64,000 nt of DNA, taken from the NCBI RefSeq assembly GCF_002118315.1, contig NZ_MTSZ01000005.1, forward strand, positions 1 through 64,000. The letters are read 5' to 3'. Below the pieces are notes generated by a model. It was not told the origin of the DNA, did no database searches, and worked only from the letters and a program-made list of their open reading frames with translations. Origin of the DNA: Kiloniella majae. Lineage in GTDB: Bacteria > Pseudomonadota > Alphaproteobacteria > Kiloniellales > Kiloniellaceae. Of the stretch, positions 26,535-37,103 are shown in pieces (the stretch's first letter is position 1; each line of letters starts with the position of its first letter). Made by a program: the position numbers and the translations under genes.

Positions 26535-29500
26535 ATGGTTACCTTTTTAAACAACTTACCAGTGAAGTTTAAATTTGGGATAGCACTACTAGCACCTGTG
26601 CTTGGCCTGCTGTTTTACTCCACCTACACTTTACTGGAAAAAAATACGACCGTGCAATCCATGGAAAAGATTCTATATATCGCAGAATCTACACCGGATT
26701 TAGGGGCCTATATCCACAATTTACAGACAGAACGCGGAACATCTGCAAGCTATATCGGCTCTAACGGATCCAATACAATCAAGTCTCAACTTGAAGAAAG
26801 TCACCGGCTTACCAACGCATCACAAGAAACTCTGGACACGCAGCTCGCAAATCTCTTTGCACATTCCAGTACTGAACGCTTTACAAACAAGCTCAAAAAT
26901 GTGCAATCGGCCCTGCGCGATCTCGAAAAATATCGCTCCGCTGTCATAGACTTAAAATTATCAGCAGAGGAAATGGCCGCCTACTATTCCAGCACCATCA
27001 CCAGCATAATTGAACTCATCGCCGAAATGCCACACCAAAGCAAAGATGGCGGTATATCAAATGAAATTACAGCCTTAATTGCTTTGCTCCAGGCAAAAGA
27101 ATATGCGGGGGTAGAGCGTGCAATAGGGACTGCTGGCTTTGCTTTGGGATCCTTTGACACCAGTAAATACAAACAAATCTCAAGCTTGATCAGTAAACAA
27201 CAGAGCTATTTCTGGATTTATCAGCATTATGCGTCTGCGAAACAGGTTTCCCAGTTTAGTGACCTGCTATCAAGCCCAGTAATGACAAAGCTTTCAGAAA
27301 TGCGTGATGTTATTGCAAACTATCCTGATACCTTAGATCTCAAAGGTATCAGCGGACAGGATTTCTTTGAGACAACATCTTCGCGCATAAACGCCCTAAG
27401 AGACATCGAAATTAAAGCCGAGCAATCACTTATCGAAGATATCACGCACGTACGAGATGATGCCTACAATATTGAGCTTACATTTTTAATAAGCACAATC
27501 TTATTACTGATCATCGCAATCGGCCTCGGCAGTTTGATTGTCATAGGCCTTAGCAGATCACTCTCTCAACTTGTTACGATGGTTATTGATAAAAATGCGG
27601 ATGTCGAAATAAATCCTGAACGCACAGATGAAATTGGTATTTTGGGCAATGCTTTACTCGCCTTCACCAAAGAAGCAGAAATAAGCGCCCAGATAGCAAC
27701 CGAGAATTTGCGTATCAAGTCTGCGCTGGATAATTGTCAGGCGAATGTGATGGTTGCGGATGTTGACCTGAACATCATCTATATGAACGACACCATGGTC
27801 GAGATGATGCGCGTGGCTGAAAGCGACATCAAAAAAGATCTGCCAAATCTGGATACCGATAAACTGCTCGGTACCAATATTGACACTTTCCACAAATCAC
27901 CTGCCCATCAGCGGAGCCTGCTCGCGAGCCTTAAAGAACCCTATAGTGCAACTATCGAAGTTGGCGGCAGAACCTTTAACCTCATAGCTTCCCCCATTAA
28001 CGATGAAAATGAGGAGCGTTTGGGTACTGTAGTCGAATGGGATGACGTAACTGTCCAGCTTGCTGAACAGCAGGAAGCAGATCGCATCGCCCAGGAAAAT
28101 GCCCGCGTCAAAGTTGCCCTTGATAGCTGCACAGCCAATGTCATGGTTGCCAATAATGACTTTGACATCATCTATATGAACGAGGCTGTCCTCAATATGA
28201 TGCGCGAAGGGGAAGCCGATATCCGCAAGGATTTGACCGGCTTTGACAGTAACAAACTTCTGGGTGGCAGTATTGACCGCTTCCATAAAAACCCCGCCCA
28301 TCAGCGCACCATGCTCGAAGCCCTAACCACCACATACCAAGGTCGGATTAATGTGGGGGGGAGAACCTTTGATCTCATTGCCAATCCAATTACCAATGAC
28401 CAAGGAGAACGCCTGGGAACCGTGGTCGAGTGGGCCGACGTAACTTCAGAACTTGCCATTGAGGCCGAGGTTGATCAGATGGTTCAGGCCATCTCTACAG
28501 GGGACTTCACAAAATCACTGGCGGCCGAAGGTAAAGAAGGCTTTATGCTGGCCCTGACCAACGCCCTCAACTCCCTCAACAAGAATGTCAGCGATGTGGT
28601 TGATGACGTGGCAACAGCCTTGTCATCCCTCTCACGCGGGGATCTTACCCACGAAATCACCACCGATTACACTGGCATGTATGAAACCCTCAAACAGGAT
28701 GTGAACCAGACATCAAAACGACTGTCTGAAACTGTCGGGGAAATCATCACCACCACCGATGAAATAGGCTCTGCTTCTACGGAAATATCCTCTGGTTCCA
28801 TGGATCTGTCCCAAAGAACAGAGGCACAGGCATCCAGTCTGCAACAAACCGCGGCCTCTATGGAGGAAATGTCCACCACAGTGAAACAGAATGCGGACAG
28901 TGCTCAACAGGCAAACCAGATGGCCTTGAACGCAACAGAGACTGCCGAACGGGGCGGAGAAGTTGTACAGGAAGCTGTTGTTGCTGTGACAGGTATTGAG
29001 CAGGCATCACAGAAGGTGTCCGATATTATCGGGGTCATAGATGAAATCGCTTTCCAGACCAATCTTTTGGCCCTCAATGCTGCGGTTGAAGCGGCAAGGG
29101 CTGGAGAAGCAGGCAAAGGCTTTGCTGTGGTTGCTGCCGAAGTACGAACACTGGCACAGCGTTCAGGTGAAGCAGCCAAAGATATCAAAACCCTGATCAT
29201 GGAAGCCAACGATCAGGTCAAGGAAGGCGTTACACTGGTTCGCTCAACCGGTGACACCTTGTCCGAAATTGTTGATTCATCCAAACGCGTTGCTGACATC
29301 ATTTCCGAGATTGCTGCCTCTAGTCGGGAACAGGCATCAGGCGTTGAGGAAATCAATGCGGCGGTCACAGCAATGGATGAGATGACCCAGCAGAATGCAG
29401 CGCTGGTGGAAGAAAGCTCTGCTGCGGCCCGCACCCTGGAAGAACAGGCTGAAGGACTATCCGAAATGATCGGGTTCTTCAAAACCAACGACACAGGACG

Positions 29501-29654
29501 CGCCAGTCGTCCCCAAAGACCAAAGGAAGTCAAACAGGCTTCGCCGACGACAACGCCAAAGCCTCAGACATCACCAAAGAAGGTTACAGCGTTAAAACCC
29601 ACAACCGCGACAGCCGTTGCCATCGAAGATGATGACGACTGGTCTGAATTTTAA
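26535..29654 (+). CDS. Large chemoreceptor with NIT sensor, HAMP, two PAS domains and CheR-docking tail
   Basis: A 1,039-residue methyl-accepting protein. Order: TM1 (about 13-32); periplasmic helical NIT domain with the motif [12 protein letters not shown] (62-73), the family linked to nitrate/nitrite sensing; TM2 (about 314-337); HAMP; PAS1 (about 393-515) and PAS2 (about 524-640), clearly repeats of each other (each has NVMVA...DxNIIYMN and FHKxPAHQR); two HAMP-like helical repeats (about 645-735); and an MCP signalling domain (about 740-990) with the hairpin tip [21 protein letters not shown] split by one residue. The C-terminus DWSEF fits the xWxxF docking site for CheR/CheB. From the first PAS onward it is almost the same as the next receptor. 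Confidence 0.92.
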   Translation: MVTFLNNLPVKFKFGIALLAPVLGLLFYSTYTLLEKNTTVQSMEKILYIAESTPDLGAYIHNLQTERGTSASYIGSNGSNTIKSQLEESHRLTNASQETLDTQLANLFAHSSTERFTNKLKNVQSALRDLEKYRSAVIDLKLSAEEMAAYYSSTITSIIELIAEMPHQSKDGGISNEITALIALLQAKEYAGVERAIGTAGFALGSFDTSKYKQISSLISKQQSYFWIYQHYASAKQVSQFSDLLSSPVMTKLSEMRDVIANYPDTLDLKGISGQDFFETTSSRINALRDIEIKAEQSLIEDITHVRDDAYNIELTFLISTILLLIIAIGLGSLIVIGLSRSLSQLVTMVIDKNADVEINPERTDEIGILGNALLAFTKEAEISAQIATENLRIKSALDNCQANVMVADVDLNIIYMNDTMVEMMRVAESDIKKDLPNLDTDKLLGTNIDTFHKSPAHQRSLLASLKEPYSATIEVGGRTFNLIASPINDENEERLGTVVEWDDVTVQLAEQQEADRIAQENARVKVALDSCTANVMVANNDFDIIYMNEAVLNMMREGEADIRKDLTGFDSNKLLGGSIDRFHKNPAHQRTMLEALTTTYQGRINVGGRTFDLIANPITNDQGERLGTVVEWADVTSELAIEAEVDQMVQAISTGDFTKSLAAEGKEGFMLALTNALNSLNKNVSDVVDDVATALSSLSRGDLTHEITTDYTGMYETLKQDVNQTSKRLSETVGEIITTTDEIGSASTEISSGSMDLSQRTEAQASSLQQTAASMEEMSTTVKQNADSAQQANQMALNATETAERGGEVVQEAVVAVTGIEQASQKVSDIIGVIDEIAFQTNLLALNAAVEAARAGEAGKGFAVVAAEVRTLAQRSGEAAKDIKTLIMEANDQVKEGVTLVRSTGDTLSEIVDSSKRVADIISEIAASSREQASGVEEINAAVTAMDEMTQQNAALVEESSAAARTLEEQAEGLSEMIGFFKTNDTGRASRPQRPKEVKQASPTTTPKPQTSPKKVTALKPTTATAVAIEDDDDWSEF

Positions 29655-29694
29655 ACCCAGTATTTTGACCCCGGAATTCTAAAACAAGGAAATT
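27711..29694 (+). repeat. Copy 1 of a 1,984-bp direct repeat (receptor cytoplasmic half)
   Basis: Bases 27711-29694 match 31090-33073 without a gap at an offset of 3,379 bp. The repeat begins in the first PAS codons and runs 40 bp past the stop codon. Differences are scattered and mostly synonymous in the PAS part; by reading, 28851-29560 is base-for-base identical to its partner. The match stops abruptly at both ends. Confidence 0.9.
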
Positions 29695-29763
29695 AAGTAA
29701 GAGAACAAAGGGCAAAAAACACCTCTTTACTTAAGAGAACTCGCTGTAAAACGGAGACACAAA

Positions 29764-32700
29764 ATGCACAGAATATTTAGCAAGCTATCGTTAAAGATTG
29801 CACACAAACTGCCCATCTTGTTTGTTCTGATAGCAATGATCTCTGTGATATCAGTTGGTGCCTTTAGCATAAACAGCACATCTGACACTCTTGTTGTGCA
29901 AAAGAAGCAAACACTGCGGGCTCTCGCGGAAGCGCGTAACTCCGCGTTAAATCAGTATCTTGAATCGATAAGAGAAGATATTGTTATCACGGCAGCGAAC
30001 AGTAATATTCAGGACGCCCTGTCCGGCTTTACAGACGGCTTTATCGCTGAAAAACGCCTGAACAGTGATCCGGTACAGTCCCTTCAAAGTGTTTACATCA
30101 ACGAACAAGGCCTCACATCAACAAGCTCTTTTGGTAATAAGGAAGCATTGGGCCAGAAACATCTTTTTAATGGTCCCTCACTTGTTGAAGGCACTTATCA
30201 TACACAGCACCAGCGCTTCCACCCTTGGTTTCGCCAAATGCTCGAAGGACGCGATTATTACGATATATTCCTGATCGATCCAGAAGGTAATGTTGTTTAC
30301 ACTGTTTTCAAAGAGCTTGATTATGCAACAAACCTGCTTGATGGAAAGTATAATCAAACAGGCCTAGCTCAAGCTTTCAAGGCAACATTATCAAGCAAAA
30401 AAGAAGGCAATATAAGCTTCATCGATTTTGCCCCCTATGCACCAAGTAACGGTGCACCAGCTAGTTTTATCGCAACACCGGTCATTTCCAGAACAGGTTT
30501 TCAAGGCGTTCTGGTTTTCCAGATGCCAATTAATCGGATCAACCAAGTCCTGCAATTAAGCGCAGGTATGGGGAAAACCGGCGAAACCTATCTCGTCGGC
30601 AGTGACTATCTTATGAGAAGCGATTCACGTTTCTCAGAAGAATCAACAATTCTGAAAACAGAAGTAAAAACAGACACTGTACTAAAGGCTTTGGAAGGGG
30701 AAAGCGGCATTGAAATCACACCGGATTATCGTGGCATTCCCGTTCTTTCTGCTTACCAGCCCTTTGAATTTCAAGATACGCGCTGGGCTTTGATCGCCGA
30801 AATTGATGAACAGGAAATGCTGGCTCCTGCACGGGAGGAAAGACTTTTTATATTGATGATTAGCGCCATCGTGCTGGTTGTCGTCGCTCTGTTAGGATGG
30901 GTATTTGCCCGCTCTATTGTGCGCCCCTTGCAAAGATCTACAGCAGAAATGCTACGGCTTGCAAAAGGTGATAAATCTTTCGAAATCTCAGGATTAAACC
31001 GCCGTGATGAAATCGGAGACATCGCATCGACATTACAGACATTTAAAGACAATGCGACTAAGCAAGATCAGATGGTTTCTGAAAATCTTCGTATCAAGTC
31101 TGCGCTGGATAATTGTCAGGCGAATGTGATGGTTGCGGATGTTGACCTGAACATCATCTATATGAACGACACCATGGTCGAAATGATGCGCGTGGCTGAA
31201 AGCGACATAAAAAGAGATCTGCCAAACCTCGATACCGATAAACTACTCGGTACCAACATCGACACATTTCACAAATCACCTGCCCATCAACGCGGCCTAC
31301 TCACAAACCTCAAAGAACCCTATAGCGCAACTATCGAAGTTGGCGGCAGAACCTTTAACCTCATCGCTTCTCCCATTAACGATGAAAATGAGGAGCGTTT
31401 GGGTACTGTAGTTGAGTGGGATGACGTAACGGTCCAGCTTGCTGAACAGCAGGAAGCGGATCGCATCGCCCAGGAAAATGCCCGTGTCAAAGTCGCCCTC
31501 GATAGCTGCACAGCCAATGTCATGGTTGCCAACAATGACTTTGACATCATCTACATGAACGAGGCTGTTCTCAATATGATGCGCGAAGGAGAAGCCGATA
31601 TCCGCAAGGACCTGACCGGCTTTGACAGTAACAAACTTCTCGGCGGCAGTATTGACCGCTTCCATAAAAATCCCACCCATCAACGCACCATGCTCGAAGC
31701 TCTGACCACTACATATCAAGGTCGGATTAATGTGGGGGGCAGAGCCTTTGATCTCATTGCCAATCCAATTACCAATGATCAAGGAGAACGCCTGGGAACC
31801 GTGGTCGAGTGGGCGGACGTAACTTCAGAACTTGCTATTGAGGCCGAGGTTGATCAGATGGTTCAGGCCATCTCTACAGGGGACTTCACAAAATCACTGT
31901 CCGCAGAAGGTAAAGTAGGTTTTATGCTGGCCCTGACCAACGCCCTCAACTCCCTCAACAAGAATGTCAGCGATGTGGTTGATGACGTGGCAACAGCCTT
32001 GTCATCCCTCTCACGCGGGGATCTTACCCATGAAATCACCACCGATTACACTGGCATGTATGAAACCCTAAAACAGGATGTGAACCAGACATCAAAACGA
32101 CTGTCTGAAACTGTCGGGGAAATCATCACCACCACCGATGAAATCGGAGCGGCCTCTACGGAAATATCCTCTGGCTCTATGGATCTGTCCCAAAGAACAG
32201 AGGCACAGGCATCCAGCTTGCAACAAACAGCGGCCTCTATGGAGGAAATGTCCACCACAGTGAAACAGAATGCGGACAGTGCTCAACAGGCAAACCAGAT
32301 GGCCTTGAACGCAACAGAGACTGCCGAACGGGGCGGAGAAGTTGTACAGGAAGCTGTTGTTGCTGTGACAGGTATTGAGCAGGCATCACAGAAGGTGTCC
32401 GATATTATCGGGGTCATAGATGAAATCGCTTTCCAGACCAATCTTTTGGCCCTCAATGCTGCGGTTGAAGCGGCAAGGGCTGGAGAAGCAGGCAAAGGCT
32501 TTGCTGTGGTTGCTGCCGAAGTACGAACACTGGCACAGCGTTCAGGTGAAGCAGCCAAAGATATCAAAACCCTGATCATGGAAGCCAACGATCAGGTCAA
32601 GGAAGGCGTTACACTGGTTCGCTCAACCGGTGACACCTTGTCCGAAATTGTTGATTCATCCAAACGCGTTGCTGACATCATTTCCGAGATTGCTGCCTCT

Positions 32701-33033
32701 AGTCGGGAACAGGCATCAGGCGTTGAGGAAATCAATGCGGCGGTCACAGCAATGGATGAGATGACCCAGCAGAATGCAGCGCTGGTGGAAGAAAGCTCTG
32801 CTGCGGCCCGCACCCTGGAAGAACAGGCTGAAGGACTATCCGAAATGATCGGGTTCTTCAAAACCAACGACACAGGACGCGCCAGTCGTCCCCAAAGACC
32901 AAAGGAAGTCAAACAGGCTTCGCCGACGACAACGCCAAAACCTCAGACATCACCAAAAAGGGTCACAGCATTGAAACCCACAACCGCGACAGCCGTTGCC
33001 ATCGAAGATGATGACGACTGGTCTGAATTCTAA
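29764..33033 (+). CDS. Large chemoreceptor with Cache sensor, HAMP, two PAS domains and CheR-docking tail
   Basis: A 1,089-residue receptor. TM1 about 16-36; a periplasmic double-Cache-like region about 40-355 (landmarks [41 protein letters not shown] and [16 protein letters not shown]); TM2 about 361-383; HAMP about 384-436; PAS1 from 443, PAS2 from about 574; HAMP-like repeats; MCP signalling domain; and the same C-terminal DWSEF docking motif. Cache domains usually bind small metabolites such as amino acids or carboxylates. The cytoplasmic half is shared with the upstream receptor, so both should feed one CheA/CheW array with different periplasmic inputs and the same internal PAS input. 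Confidence 0.92.
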   Translation: MHRIFSKLSLKIAHKLPILFVLIAMISVISVGAFSINSTSDTLVVQKKQTLRALAEARNSALNQYLESIREDIVITAANSNIQDALSGFTDGFIAEKRLNSDPVQSLQSVYINEQGLTSTSSFGNKEALGQKHLFNGPSLVEGTYHTQHQRFHPWFRQMLEGRDYYDIFLIDPEGNVVYTVFKELDYATNLLDGKYNQTGLAQAFKATLSSKKEGNISFIDFAPYAPSNGAPASFIATPVISRTGFQGVLVFQMPINRINQVLQLSAGMGKTGETYLVGSDYLMRSDSRFSEESTILKTEVKTDTVLKALEGESGIEITPDYRGIPVLSAYQPFEFQDTRWALIAEIDEQEMLAPAREERLFILMISAIVLVVVALLGWVFARSIVRPLQRSTAEMLRLAKGDKSFEISGLNRRDEIGDIASTLQTFKDNATKQDQMVSENLRIKSALDNCQANVMVADVDLNIIYMNDTMVEMMRVAESDIKRDLPNLDTDKLLGTNIDTFHKSPAHQRGLLTNLKEPYSATIEVGGRTFNLIASPINDENEERLGTVVEWDDVTVQLAEQQEADRIAQENARVKVALDSCTANVMVANNDFDIIYMNEAVLNMMREGEADIRKDLTGFDSNKLLGGSIDRFHKNPTHQRTMLEALTTTYQGRINVGGRAFDLIANPITNDQGERLGTVVEWADVTSELAIEAEVDQMVQAISTGDFTKSLSAEGKVGFMLALTNALNSLNKNVSDVVDDVATALSSLSRGDLTHEITTDYTGMYETLKQDVNQTSKRLSETVGEIITTTDEIGAASTEISSGSMDLSQRTEAQASSLQQTAASMEEMSTTVKQNADSAQQANQMALNATETAERGGEVVQEAVVAVTGIEQASQKVSDIIGVIDEIAFQTNLLALNAAVEAARAGEAGKGFAVVAAEVRTLAQRSGEAAKDIKTLIMEANDQVKEGVTLVRSTGDTLSEIVDSSKRVADIISEIAASSREQASGVEEINAAVTAMDEMTQQNAALVEESSAAARTLEEQAEGLSEMIGFFKTNDTGRASRPQRPKEVKQASPTTTPKPQTSPKRVTALKPTTATAVAIEDDDDWSEF

Positions 33034-33073
33034 ACACAGTATTTTGACCCCGGAATTCTAAAACAAGGAAATT
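31090..33073 (+). repeat. Copy 2 of a 1,984-bp direct repeat (receptor cytoplasmic half)
   Basis: Partner of 27711-29694. It includes 40 bp of non-coding DNA after the stop codon that is nearly the same in both places (ending ACAAGGAAATT), so the duplication unit covered the gene's 3' flank. 1,395 bp of unique DNA (start and Cache sensor of this gene) separates the copies. Confidence 0.9.
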
Positions 33074-33118
33074 GAATATGGGATCCCTCACCTTGCACAG
33101 GACAAAAGAGTAGAACCA

Positions 33119-34030
33119 ATGACATCCTCAGCACTCGCGTCATCAGAAACAAAAAAATCTGTTTCCTCTCACCCTGGGGCAACGGGCGAGGACCAAGAGC
33201 GCGAGTTTCCATTTTCTGATCAACAGTTCAAAGCCTTGACAAAAATGGTCTATGACAGAACTGGTATCGTTCTGAAAGATAATAAGAAAAACATGGTTTA
33301 CGGACGTCTTGCCAGACGATTGCGCAAGCTAAAAATGTATTCTTTTAAAGAATATTTGAGCTATCTCGACAGTCCCGATGGTACTAGCGAAACAGGCATG
33401 TTGATAAATGCAATAACAACAAACCTGACAAAATTCTTTAGAGAGTCACATCATTTCAAACACCTTTTCACTGCTTGCGAAGAAATCGTCGAAGCACAAA
33501 CAGCCCGGGGTGAAAACCGCCGATTACGCCTTTGGTCAGCGGGATGCTCATCTGGCGAAGAACCTTATTCCATCGCAATTATCATGAGCGAACTTTTAAA
33601 GAGAACACCATCCATAGATATAAAAATCCTGGCCACAGATCTTGATACTGGCATGCTACAAACTGGTATGTCCGGGATCTATAACAAAAAATCTGCCGAA
33701 GCTATGCCAGACAAATTCAAGAAAAAATATACACAAGAGATATCTGAAACCCAGATTAAAATGAGTTCAGAGTTACGGAACCTGATCACCTTCAAGCAGC
33801 TCAATTTACTGGAACAATGGCCAATGAAGGGGCCTTTCGACATTATTTTTTGCCGAAATGTCATGATCTACTTTGACCAGCCAACAAAGGTATCTCTTGG
33901 TAAACGCTATGCCGAATTACTCCGGCCAGATAGCTGGCTTTACATTGGCCACTCAGAAAGCTTGCCGGATGAAACCAATCTCAAACTCATCGGGAAAACC
34001 ATTTACCAGCGTCAGGATCGGAGAGGGTAA
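33119..34030 (+). CDS. cheR: Chemotaxis protein methyltransferase CheR
   Basis: A 303-residue S-adenosylmethionine-dependent glutamate methyltransferase. An N-terminal helical domain (about 30-100; FKALTKMVYDRTGIVLKD) precedes the methyltransferase domain with SAM motif LRLWSAGCSSGEEPYSIAI, the ILATDLDTGML acidic loop and FDIIFCRNVMIYFD. The Ser/Thr-rich first 30 residues are family-variable. CheR methylates receptor glutamates for adaptation and should dock on the DWSEF tails of both large receptors encoded upstream. The CheD gene follows directly (ATG 2 nt after the CheR stop). Confidence 0.95.
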   Translation: MTSSALASSETKKSVSSHPGATGEDQEREFPFSDQQFKALTKMVYDRTGIVLKDNKKNMVYGRLARRLRKLKMYSFKEYLSYLDSPDGTSETGMLINAITTNLTKFFRESHHFKHLFTACEEIVEAQTARGENRRLRLWSAGCSSGEEPYSIAIIMSELLKRTPSIDIKILATDLDTGMLQTGMSGIYNKKSAEAMPDKFKKKYTQEISETQIKMSSELRNLITFKQLNLLEQWPMKGPFDIIFCRNVMIYFDQPTKVSLGKRYAELLRPDSWLYIGHSESLPDETNLKLIGKTIYQRQDRRG

Positions 34031-34031
34031 A

Positions 34032-34709
34032 ATGTTACATATGACAGACATAAACAAAGCGTCCCCGTCCCAAAAAGTACCTGATCATTTTTATTCCGAT
34101 GACACGGACCTGCGTCATCCACACGAAGGAGAACCCAAAAGGTTTTTTGACCCCAAGTTCAAACATTATGCCGTAAAAATAATGCCTGGGACACATTACG
34201 TAACTTCCAGACACGATGAAATGCTGGTTACCACACTGGGATCATGTGTCAGCGCCTGTATCCGCGATACAGCACTCGGTGTCGGCGGAATGAATCATTT
34301 CATGCTGCCAGAAAGCGACACGGGTAAGTGGGGCGGCAGTAGCGCAGCAATGCGGTATGGCAACCATGCCATGGAAACTTTGCTGAACGATATACTGGCT
34401 ATGGGCGGCGCAAAAAATCGGATGGAAATCAAGCTCTTTGGCGGTGGACACGTTCTGAATTCATCCAATCTTGTTGGTGAGAAAAACGTACAGTTTGTCG
34501 AACGTTATCTAAAAAACGAACACCTGGCTCCCTCATCACAACATTTAGGTGGAACCCAGGCACGGAAGATTATTTTTTTCCCAAAAACCGGTGTCGTAAA
34601 GATGAAGCTCCTGCCCCATGCATTTGATGAAGAAGTGGTGATGAGCGAGAGAAAGCTTAGCACCAACCTTAATCATCAAGAGATTGAAGGTAGCGTTGAA
34701 CTCTTTTGA
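34032..34709 (+). CDS. cheD: Chemoreceptor glutamine deamidase CheD
   Basis: A 225-residue CheD. The start at 34032 lies right after the cheR stop with GAGAGGG just before; longer frames would run inside cheR. The thiol-protease-like active site is intact: Cys in TTLGSCVSACI and His in GGMNHFMLPES; a Thr follows in the RKIIFFPKTGVVKMKLLP strand. CheD deamidates receptor glutamines and can bind CheC/CheY-type partners. An N-terminal extension of about 50 residues and a C-terminal tail ending EGSVELF are extra to the core; the last residues resemble the end of the CheZ-like protein two genes on. Confidence 0.93.
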   Translation: MLHMTDINKASPSQKVPDHFYSDDTDLRHPHEGEPKRFFDPKFKHYAVKIMPGTHYVTSRHDEMLVTTLGSCVSACIRDTALGVGGMNHFMLPESDTGKWGGSSAAMRYGNHAMETLLNDILAMGGAKNRMEIKLFGGGHVLNSSNLVGEKNVQFVERYLKNEHLAPSSQHLGGTQARKIIFFPKTGVVKMKLLPHAFDEEVVMSERKLSTNLNHQEIEGSVELF

Positions 34710-34722
34710 ATAGGAATTTATT

Positions 34723-35790
34723 TTGACCCCAGTAAAAGTTCTTGTTGTTGATGATTCAGCTCTTATGCGAGAGCTTCTGACAGCCCTTCTATCCCAAGAT
34801 CCGACAATTGAAGTTGTTGGATCGGCGACGGATCCATATCAAGCGCGTCAGATGATCAAGCAGCTATTACCTGATGTCATTACCCTTGATATCGAAATGC
34901 CCAGAATGGATGGCTTATCATTCCTCGAAAAGATAATGACACTAAGACCCATGCCCGTGGTTATGGTGTCTTCCTTGACACAACAAGGGGCAGAAGCAAC
35001 GCTCAATGCTCTTGAGCTGGGTGCCGTAGATTTCTTTCCAAAACCTAAGCTGGATATGAAGCGTGGCATTGAACAGCGCGCCGATGAGCTTATTCACAAG
35101 GTCAAGACTGCAGCACTGGCAAAGGTAAAAACGCTTGAGCGTGAACCAGAGGCACAACTCGCCTTAAATCCTCTTTCAAACATCAAGTTTTCAACGACTG
35201 AAAAAGTTATTGTCATCGGTGCCTCAACCGGTGGTGTCGAAGCTTTACGTGTCGTTATTAAAAATTTGCCCGCCAATAGTCCTGCTGTACTTGTAACACA
35301 ACACATGCCCGAGAAATTTACAAAAACATTTGCCGAACGCCTCAATAAAATTTCTGCCGTTTCCGTCAGCGAGGCAAAACACGGGGAAAGAGTCCTCCCT
35401 GGACACGTCTATATTGCCCCAGGTGGAAAACACCTGAAGTTACACCGATCAGGTGCAAACTATCTCTGTCAATTGACTGACGAAGAGGCTGTATCCGGCC
35501 ACAAACCATCAGTCGATGTCTTGTTCCGCTCTACCTGCGAAGCCGCCGGAAAGAATGCTATAGGCGTTATCCTAACTGGCATGGGGAAAGATGGCGCTGC
35601 TGGCATGTTGGAACTACAAAAAGTCGGGGCGAAAACCTTCGGTCAAGATGAGGCTTCGTGCGTTGTCTATGGAATGCCCAAAGCAGCATATGAAATTGGA
35701 GCCATTGAGCATCAAGTTCCCTTGAAGAAAATGGCCGAAGTAATGTTGAGTGCTTGTGGTGCCGCGAAGGACCGGCATATCCGCGTCTAA
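34723..35790 (+). CDS. cheB: Chemotaxis methylesterase/deamidase CheB
   Basis: A 355-residue CheB. The receiver (1-120) has Asp10/Asp11 and phospho-acceptor Asp56 in ITLDIEMPRMDG. The esterase domain carries the catalytic Ser in GASTGGVEAL, His in TQHMPEKFT and Asp in GMGKDGAAGML. Translation starts at a TTG (34723) preceded by TAGGAA. CheA phosphorylates the receiver, which opens the esterase so that it removes receptor methyl groups, balancing CheR. It follows cheD by 13 bp. Confidence 0.95.
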   Translation: MTPVKVLVVDDSALMRELLTALLSQDPTIEVVGSATDPYQARQMIKQLLPDVITLDIEMPRMDGLSFLEKIMTLRPMPVVMVSSLTQQGAEATLNALELGAVDFFPKPKLDMKRGIEQRADELIHKVKTAALAKVKTLEREPEAQLALNPLSNIKFSTTEKVIVIGASTGGVEALRVVIKNLPANSPAVLVTQHMPEKFTKTFAERLNKISAVSVSEAKHGERVLPGHVYIAPGGKHLKLHRSGANYLCQLTDEEAVSGHKPSVDVLFRSTCEAAGKNAIGVILTGMGKDGAAGMLELQKVGAKTFGQDEASCVVYGMPKAAYEIGAIEHQVPLKKMAEVMLSACGAAKDRHIRV

Positions 35791-35851
35791 GCACCACGAA
35801 ACGCACACACGAGAACGTGGGGGATACGCCTCACATAGTAAGGAGAAACGA

Positions 35852-37060
35852 ATGGCTATGGTTGCACAACCCGAAATTTACGCTCCTACCGAGGACGCCG
35901 CCGCGAATAAAACAGAGGATACTTCAGAACAGGACACGCCATCTGTTCAGGACGACACCACTGATCATAGCCTGCCCGTCATTCCCGGAAGCCCGCCGAT
36001 TGGCAGTAATAAAGGCATGCATGACTTACTGACTTTATGGGTCGGCCTATCTGACGTACAGAAAAGAACCTTTAAAGCACTAACAAAAGAGGTCGAAGTC
36101 GCAGGCCAACTCGTTGAGACTTCAACTGAAGAGCTCTCAAAAAACTTTCAGGAACTTGCTAATTTCTCTCGCAAACAGGCCGAAGATCTTAAATCAATTA
36201 TAGAATCAGCCAGCACAGTAACTGTCGATGATAAAGAAATTACCCTAACGGACATCTTACACGTTATGGAAGGGTCTATTAACACCGTAGTTGAGCAGAT
36301 ATTACACGTATCCAAACACGGGATGTCCATGGCTTATGCGATGGAAGATCTCTTGGGTAATGTCGAAAAAGTACAAGCAAGAGTGACTGATATTGAAACC
36401 GTCACCAAACAGACAAATCTGCTGGCCCTTAACGCGAAGATTGAAGCCATGCGGGCTGGCGAAGCTGGCGCCGGGTTTTCAGTTGTTGCTGATGGCGTGC
36501 GAGAACTTTCAAGTTCCATTAACGATCTTTCAGGCCAGATCAGGCAAGAGATTTCTGATGTGTCCAGATCTTTAGCAGACAGTCAGGGAAACCTGAAAGA
36601 AGTTACCTCTGTCGACATGACAGAAAATATCATGGCCAAGGAACGTATCGAAAAAATCATGACCTGCCTCATCAATCGTAACGATTCCTTTAGTAAAACT
36701 ATAGAACACTCAGCAAGTAACTCGGACAATATGACTCGCCAGGTATCTGAAATGATCACAGGTATTCAATTCCAGGATAGAACCAGTCAACGTCTTGGCA
36801 ATATTCTCGACGCCTTGAAAGTATTGTCCGAAGCCGGGGAGGAAATGAAAGCCAAAACGGAAGAACAGGTAGGTGAACAGATAACACCTGAACTTGATAG
36901 GGAATGGCTTAATCAGCTGATCAACGGCTTCCATCTCGGCGAAATGCGCGAGCGTTTTATCATGCACGCTCTCTATGATGACGATATCTCTGTTGATGAC
37001 GAACCAGCCGACGCTCAAAGCCAAGTGGAAGATGACGAAGATGATATAGAACTGTTTTAA
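35852..37060 (+). CDS. Soluble receptor-like protein with CheZ-like phosphatase motif
   Basis: A 402-residue protein with no membrane segment. The start at 35852 follows AAGGAG; an upstream frame overlapping cheB is rejected. Order: acidic Pro/Thr-rich tail (1-55); a helical stretch (about 60-180); a chemoreceptor hairpin ([20 protein letters not shown] at 186-205, then GAGFSVVADGVRELS); a second helical stretch with GIQFQDRTSQRL (304-315); and a very acidic end, DDEDDIELF. The DxxxQ pair (Asp309, Gln313) matches the catalytic Asp143/Gln147 spacing of CheZ (FQDLTGQ), and the acidic tail ending ELF resembles the CheY-binding peptide of alphaproteobacterial CheZ. No other cheZ lies in this operon. 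Likely a CheY-P phosphatase built on a receptor-like bundle; it could instead be a plain soluble receptor. Confidence 0.75.
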   Translation: MAMVAQPEIYAPTEDAAANKTEDTSEQDTPSVQDDTTDHSLPVIPGSPPIGSNKGMHDLLTLWVGLSDVQKRTFKALTKEVEVAGQLVETSTEELSKNFQELANFSRKQAEDLKSIIESASTVTVDDKEITLTDILHVMEGSINTVVEQILHVSKHGMSMAYAMEDLLGNVEKVQARVTDIETVTKQTNLLALNAKIEAMRAGEAGAGFSVVADGVRELSSSINDLSGQIRQEISDVSRSLADSQGNLKEVTSVDMTENIMAKERIEKIMTCLINRNDSFSKTIEHSASNSDNMTRQVSEMITGIQFQDRTSQRLGNILDALKVLSEAGEEMKAKTEEQVGEQITPELDREWLNQLINGFHLGEMRERFIMHALYDDDISVDDEPADAQSQVEDDEDDIELF

Positions 37061-37103
37061 TCACTTATCGTGTAATTATCTTATTTGGGAAGGACACCGC
37101 TAA

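Noticed and set aside
28904-29533. Long antisense open frames inside the receptor signalling domain, repeated identically at 32283-32912
   Set aside because: They are reading-frame shadows of the duplicated receptor gene; being identical only reflects the identical DNA.
33873-34031. N-terminally extended CheD start inside cheR
   Set aside because: The extension is a frame-shadow of cheR; the ATG at 34032 lies just after the cheR stop with a ribosome site.
35750-35851. Extended start of the CheZ-like protein overlapping cheB
   Set aside because: AAGGAG lies immediately upstream of the ATG at 35852 and the extra residues look like out-of-frame cheB.
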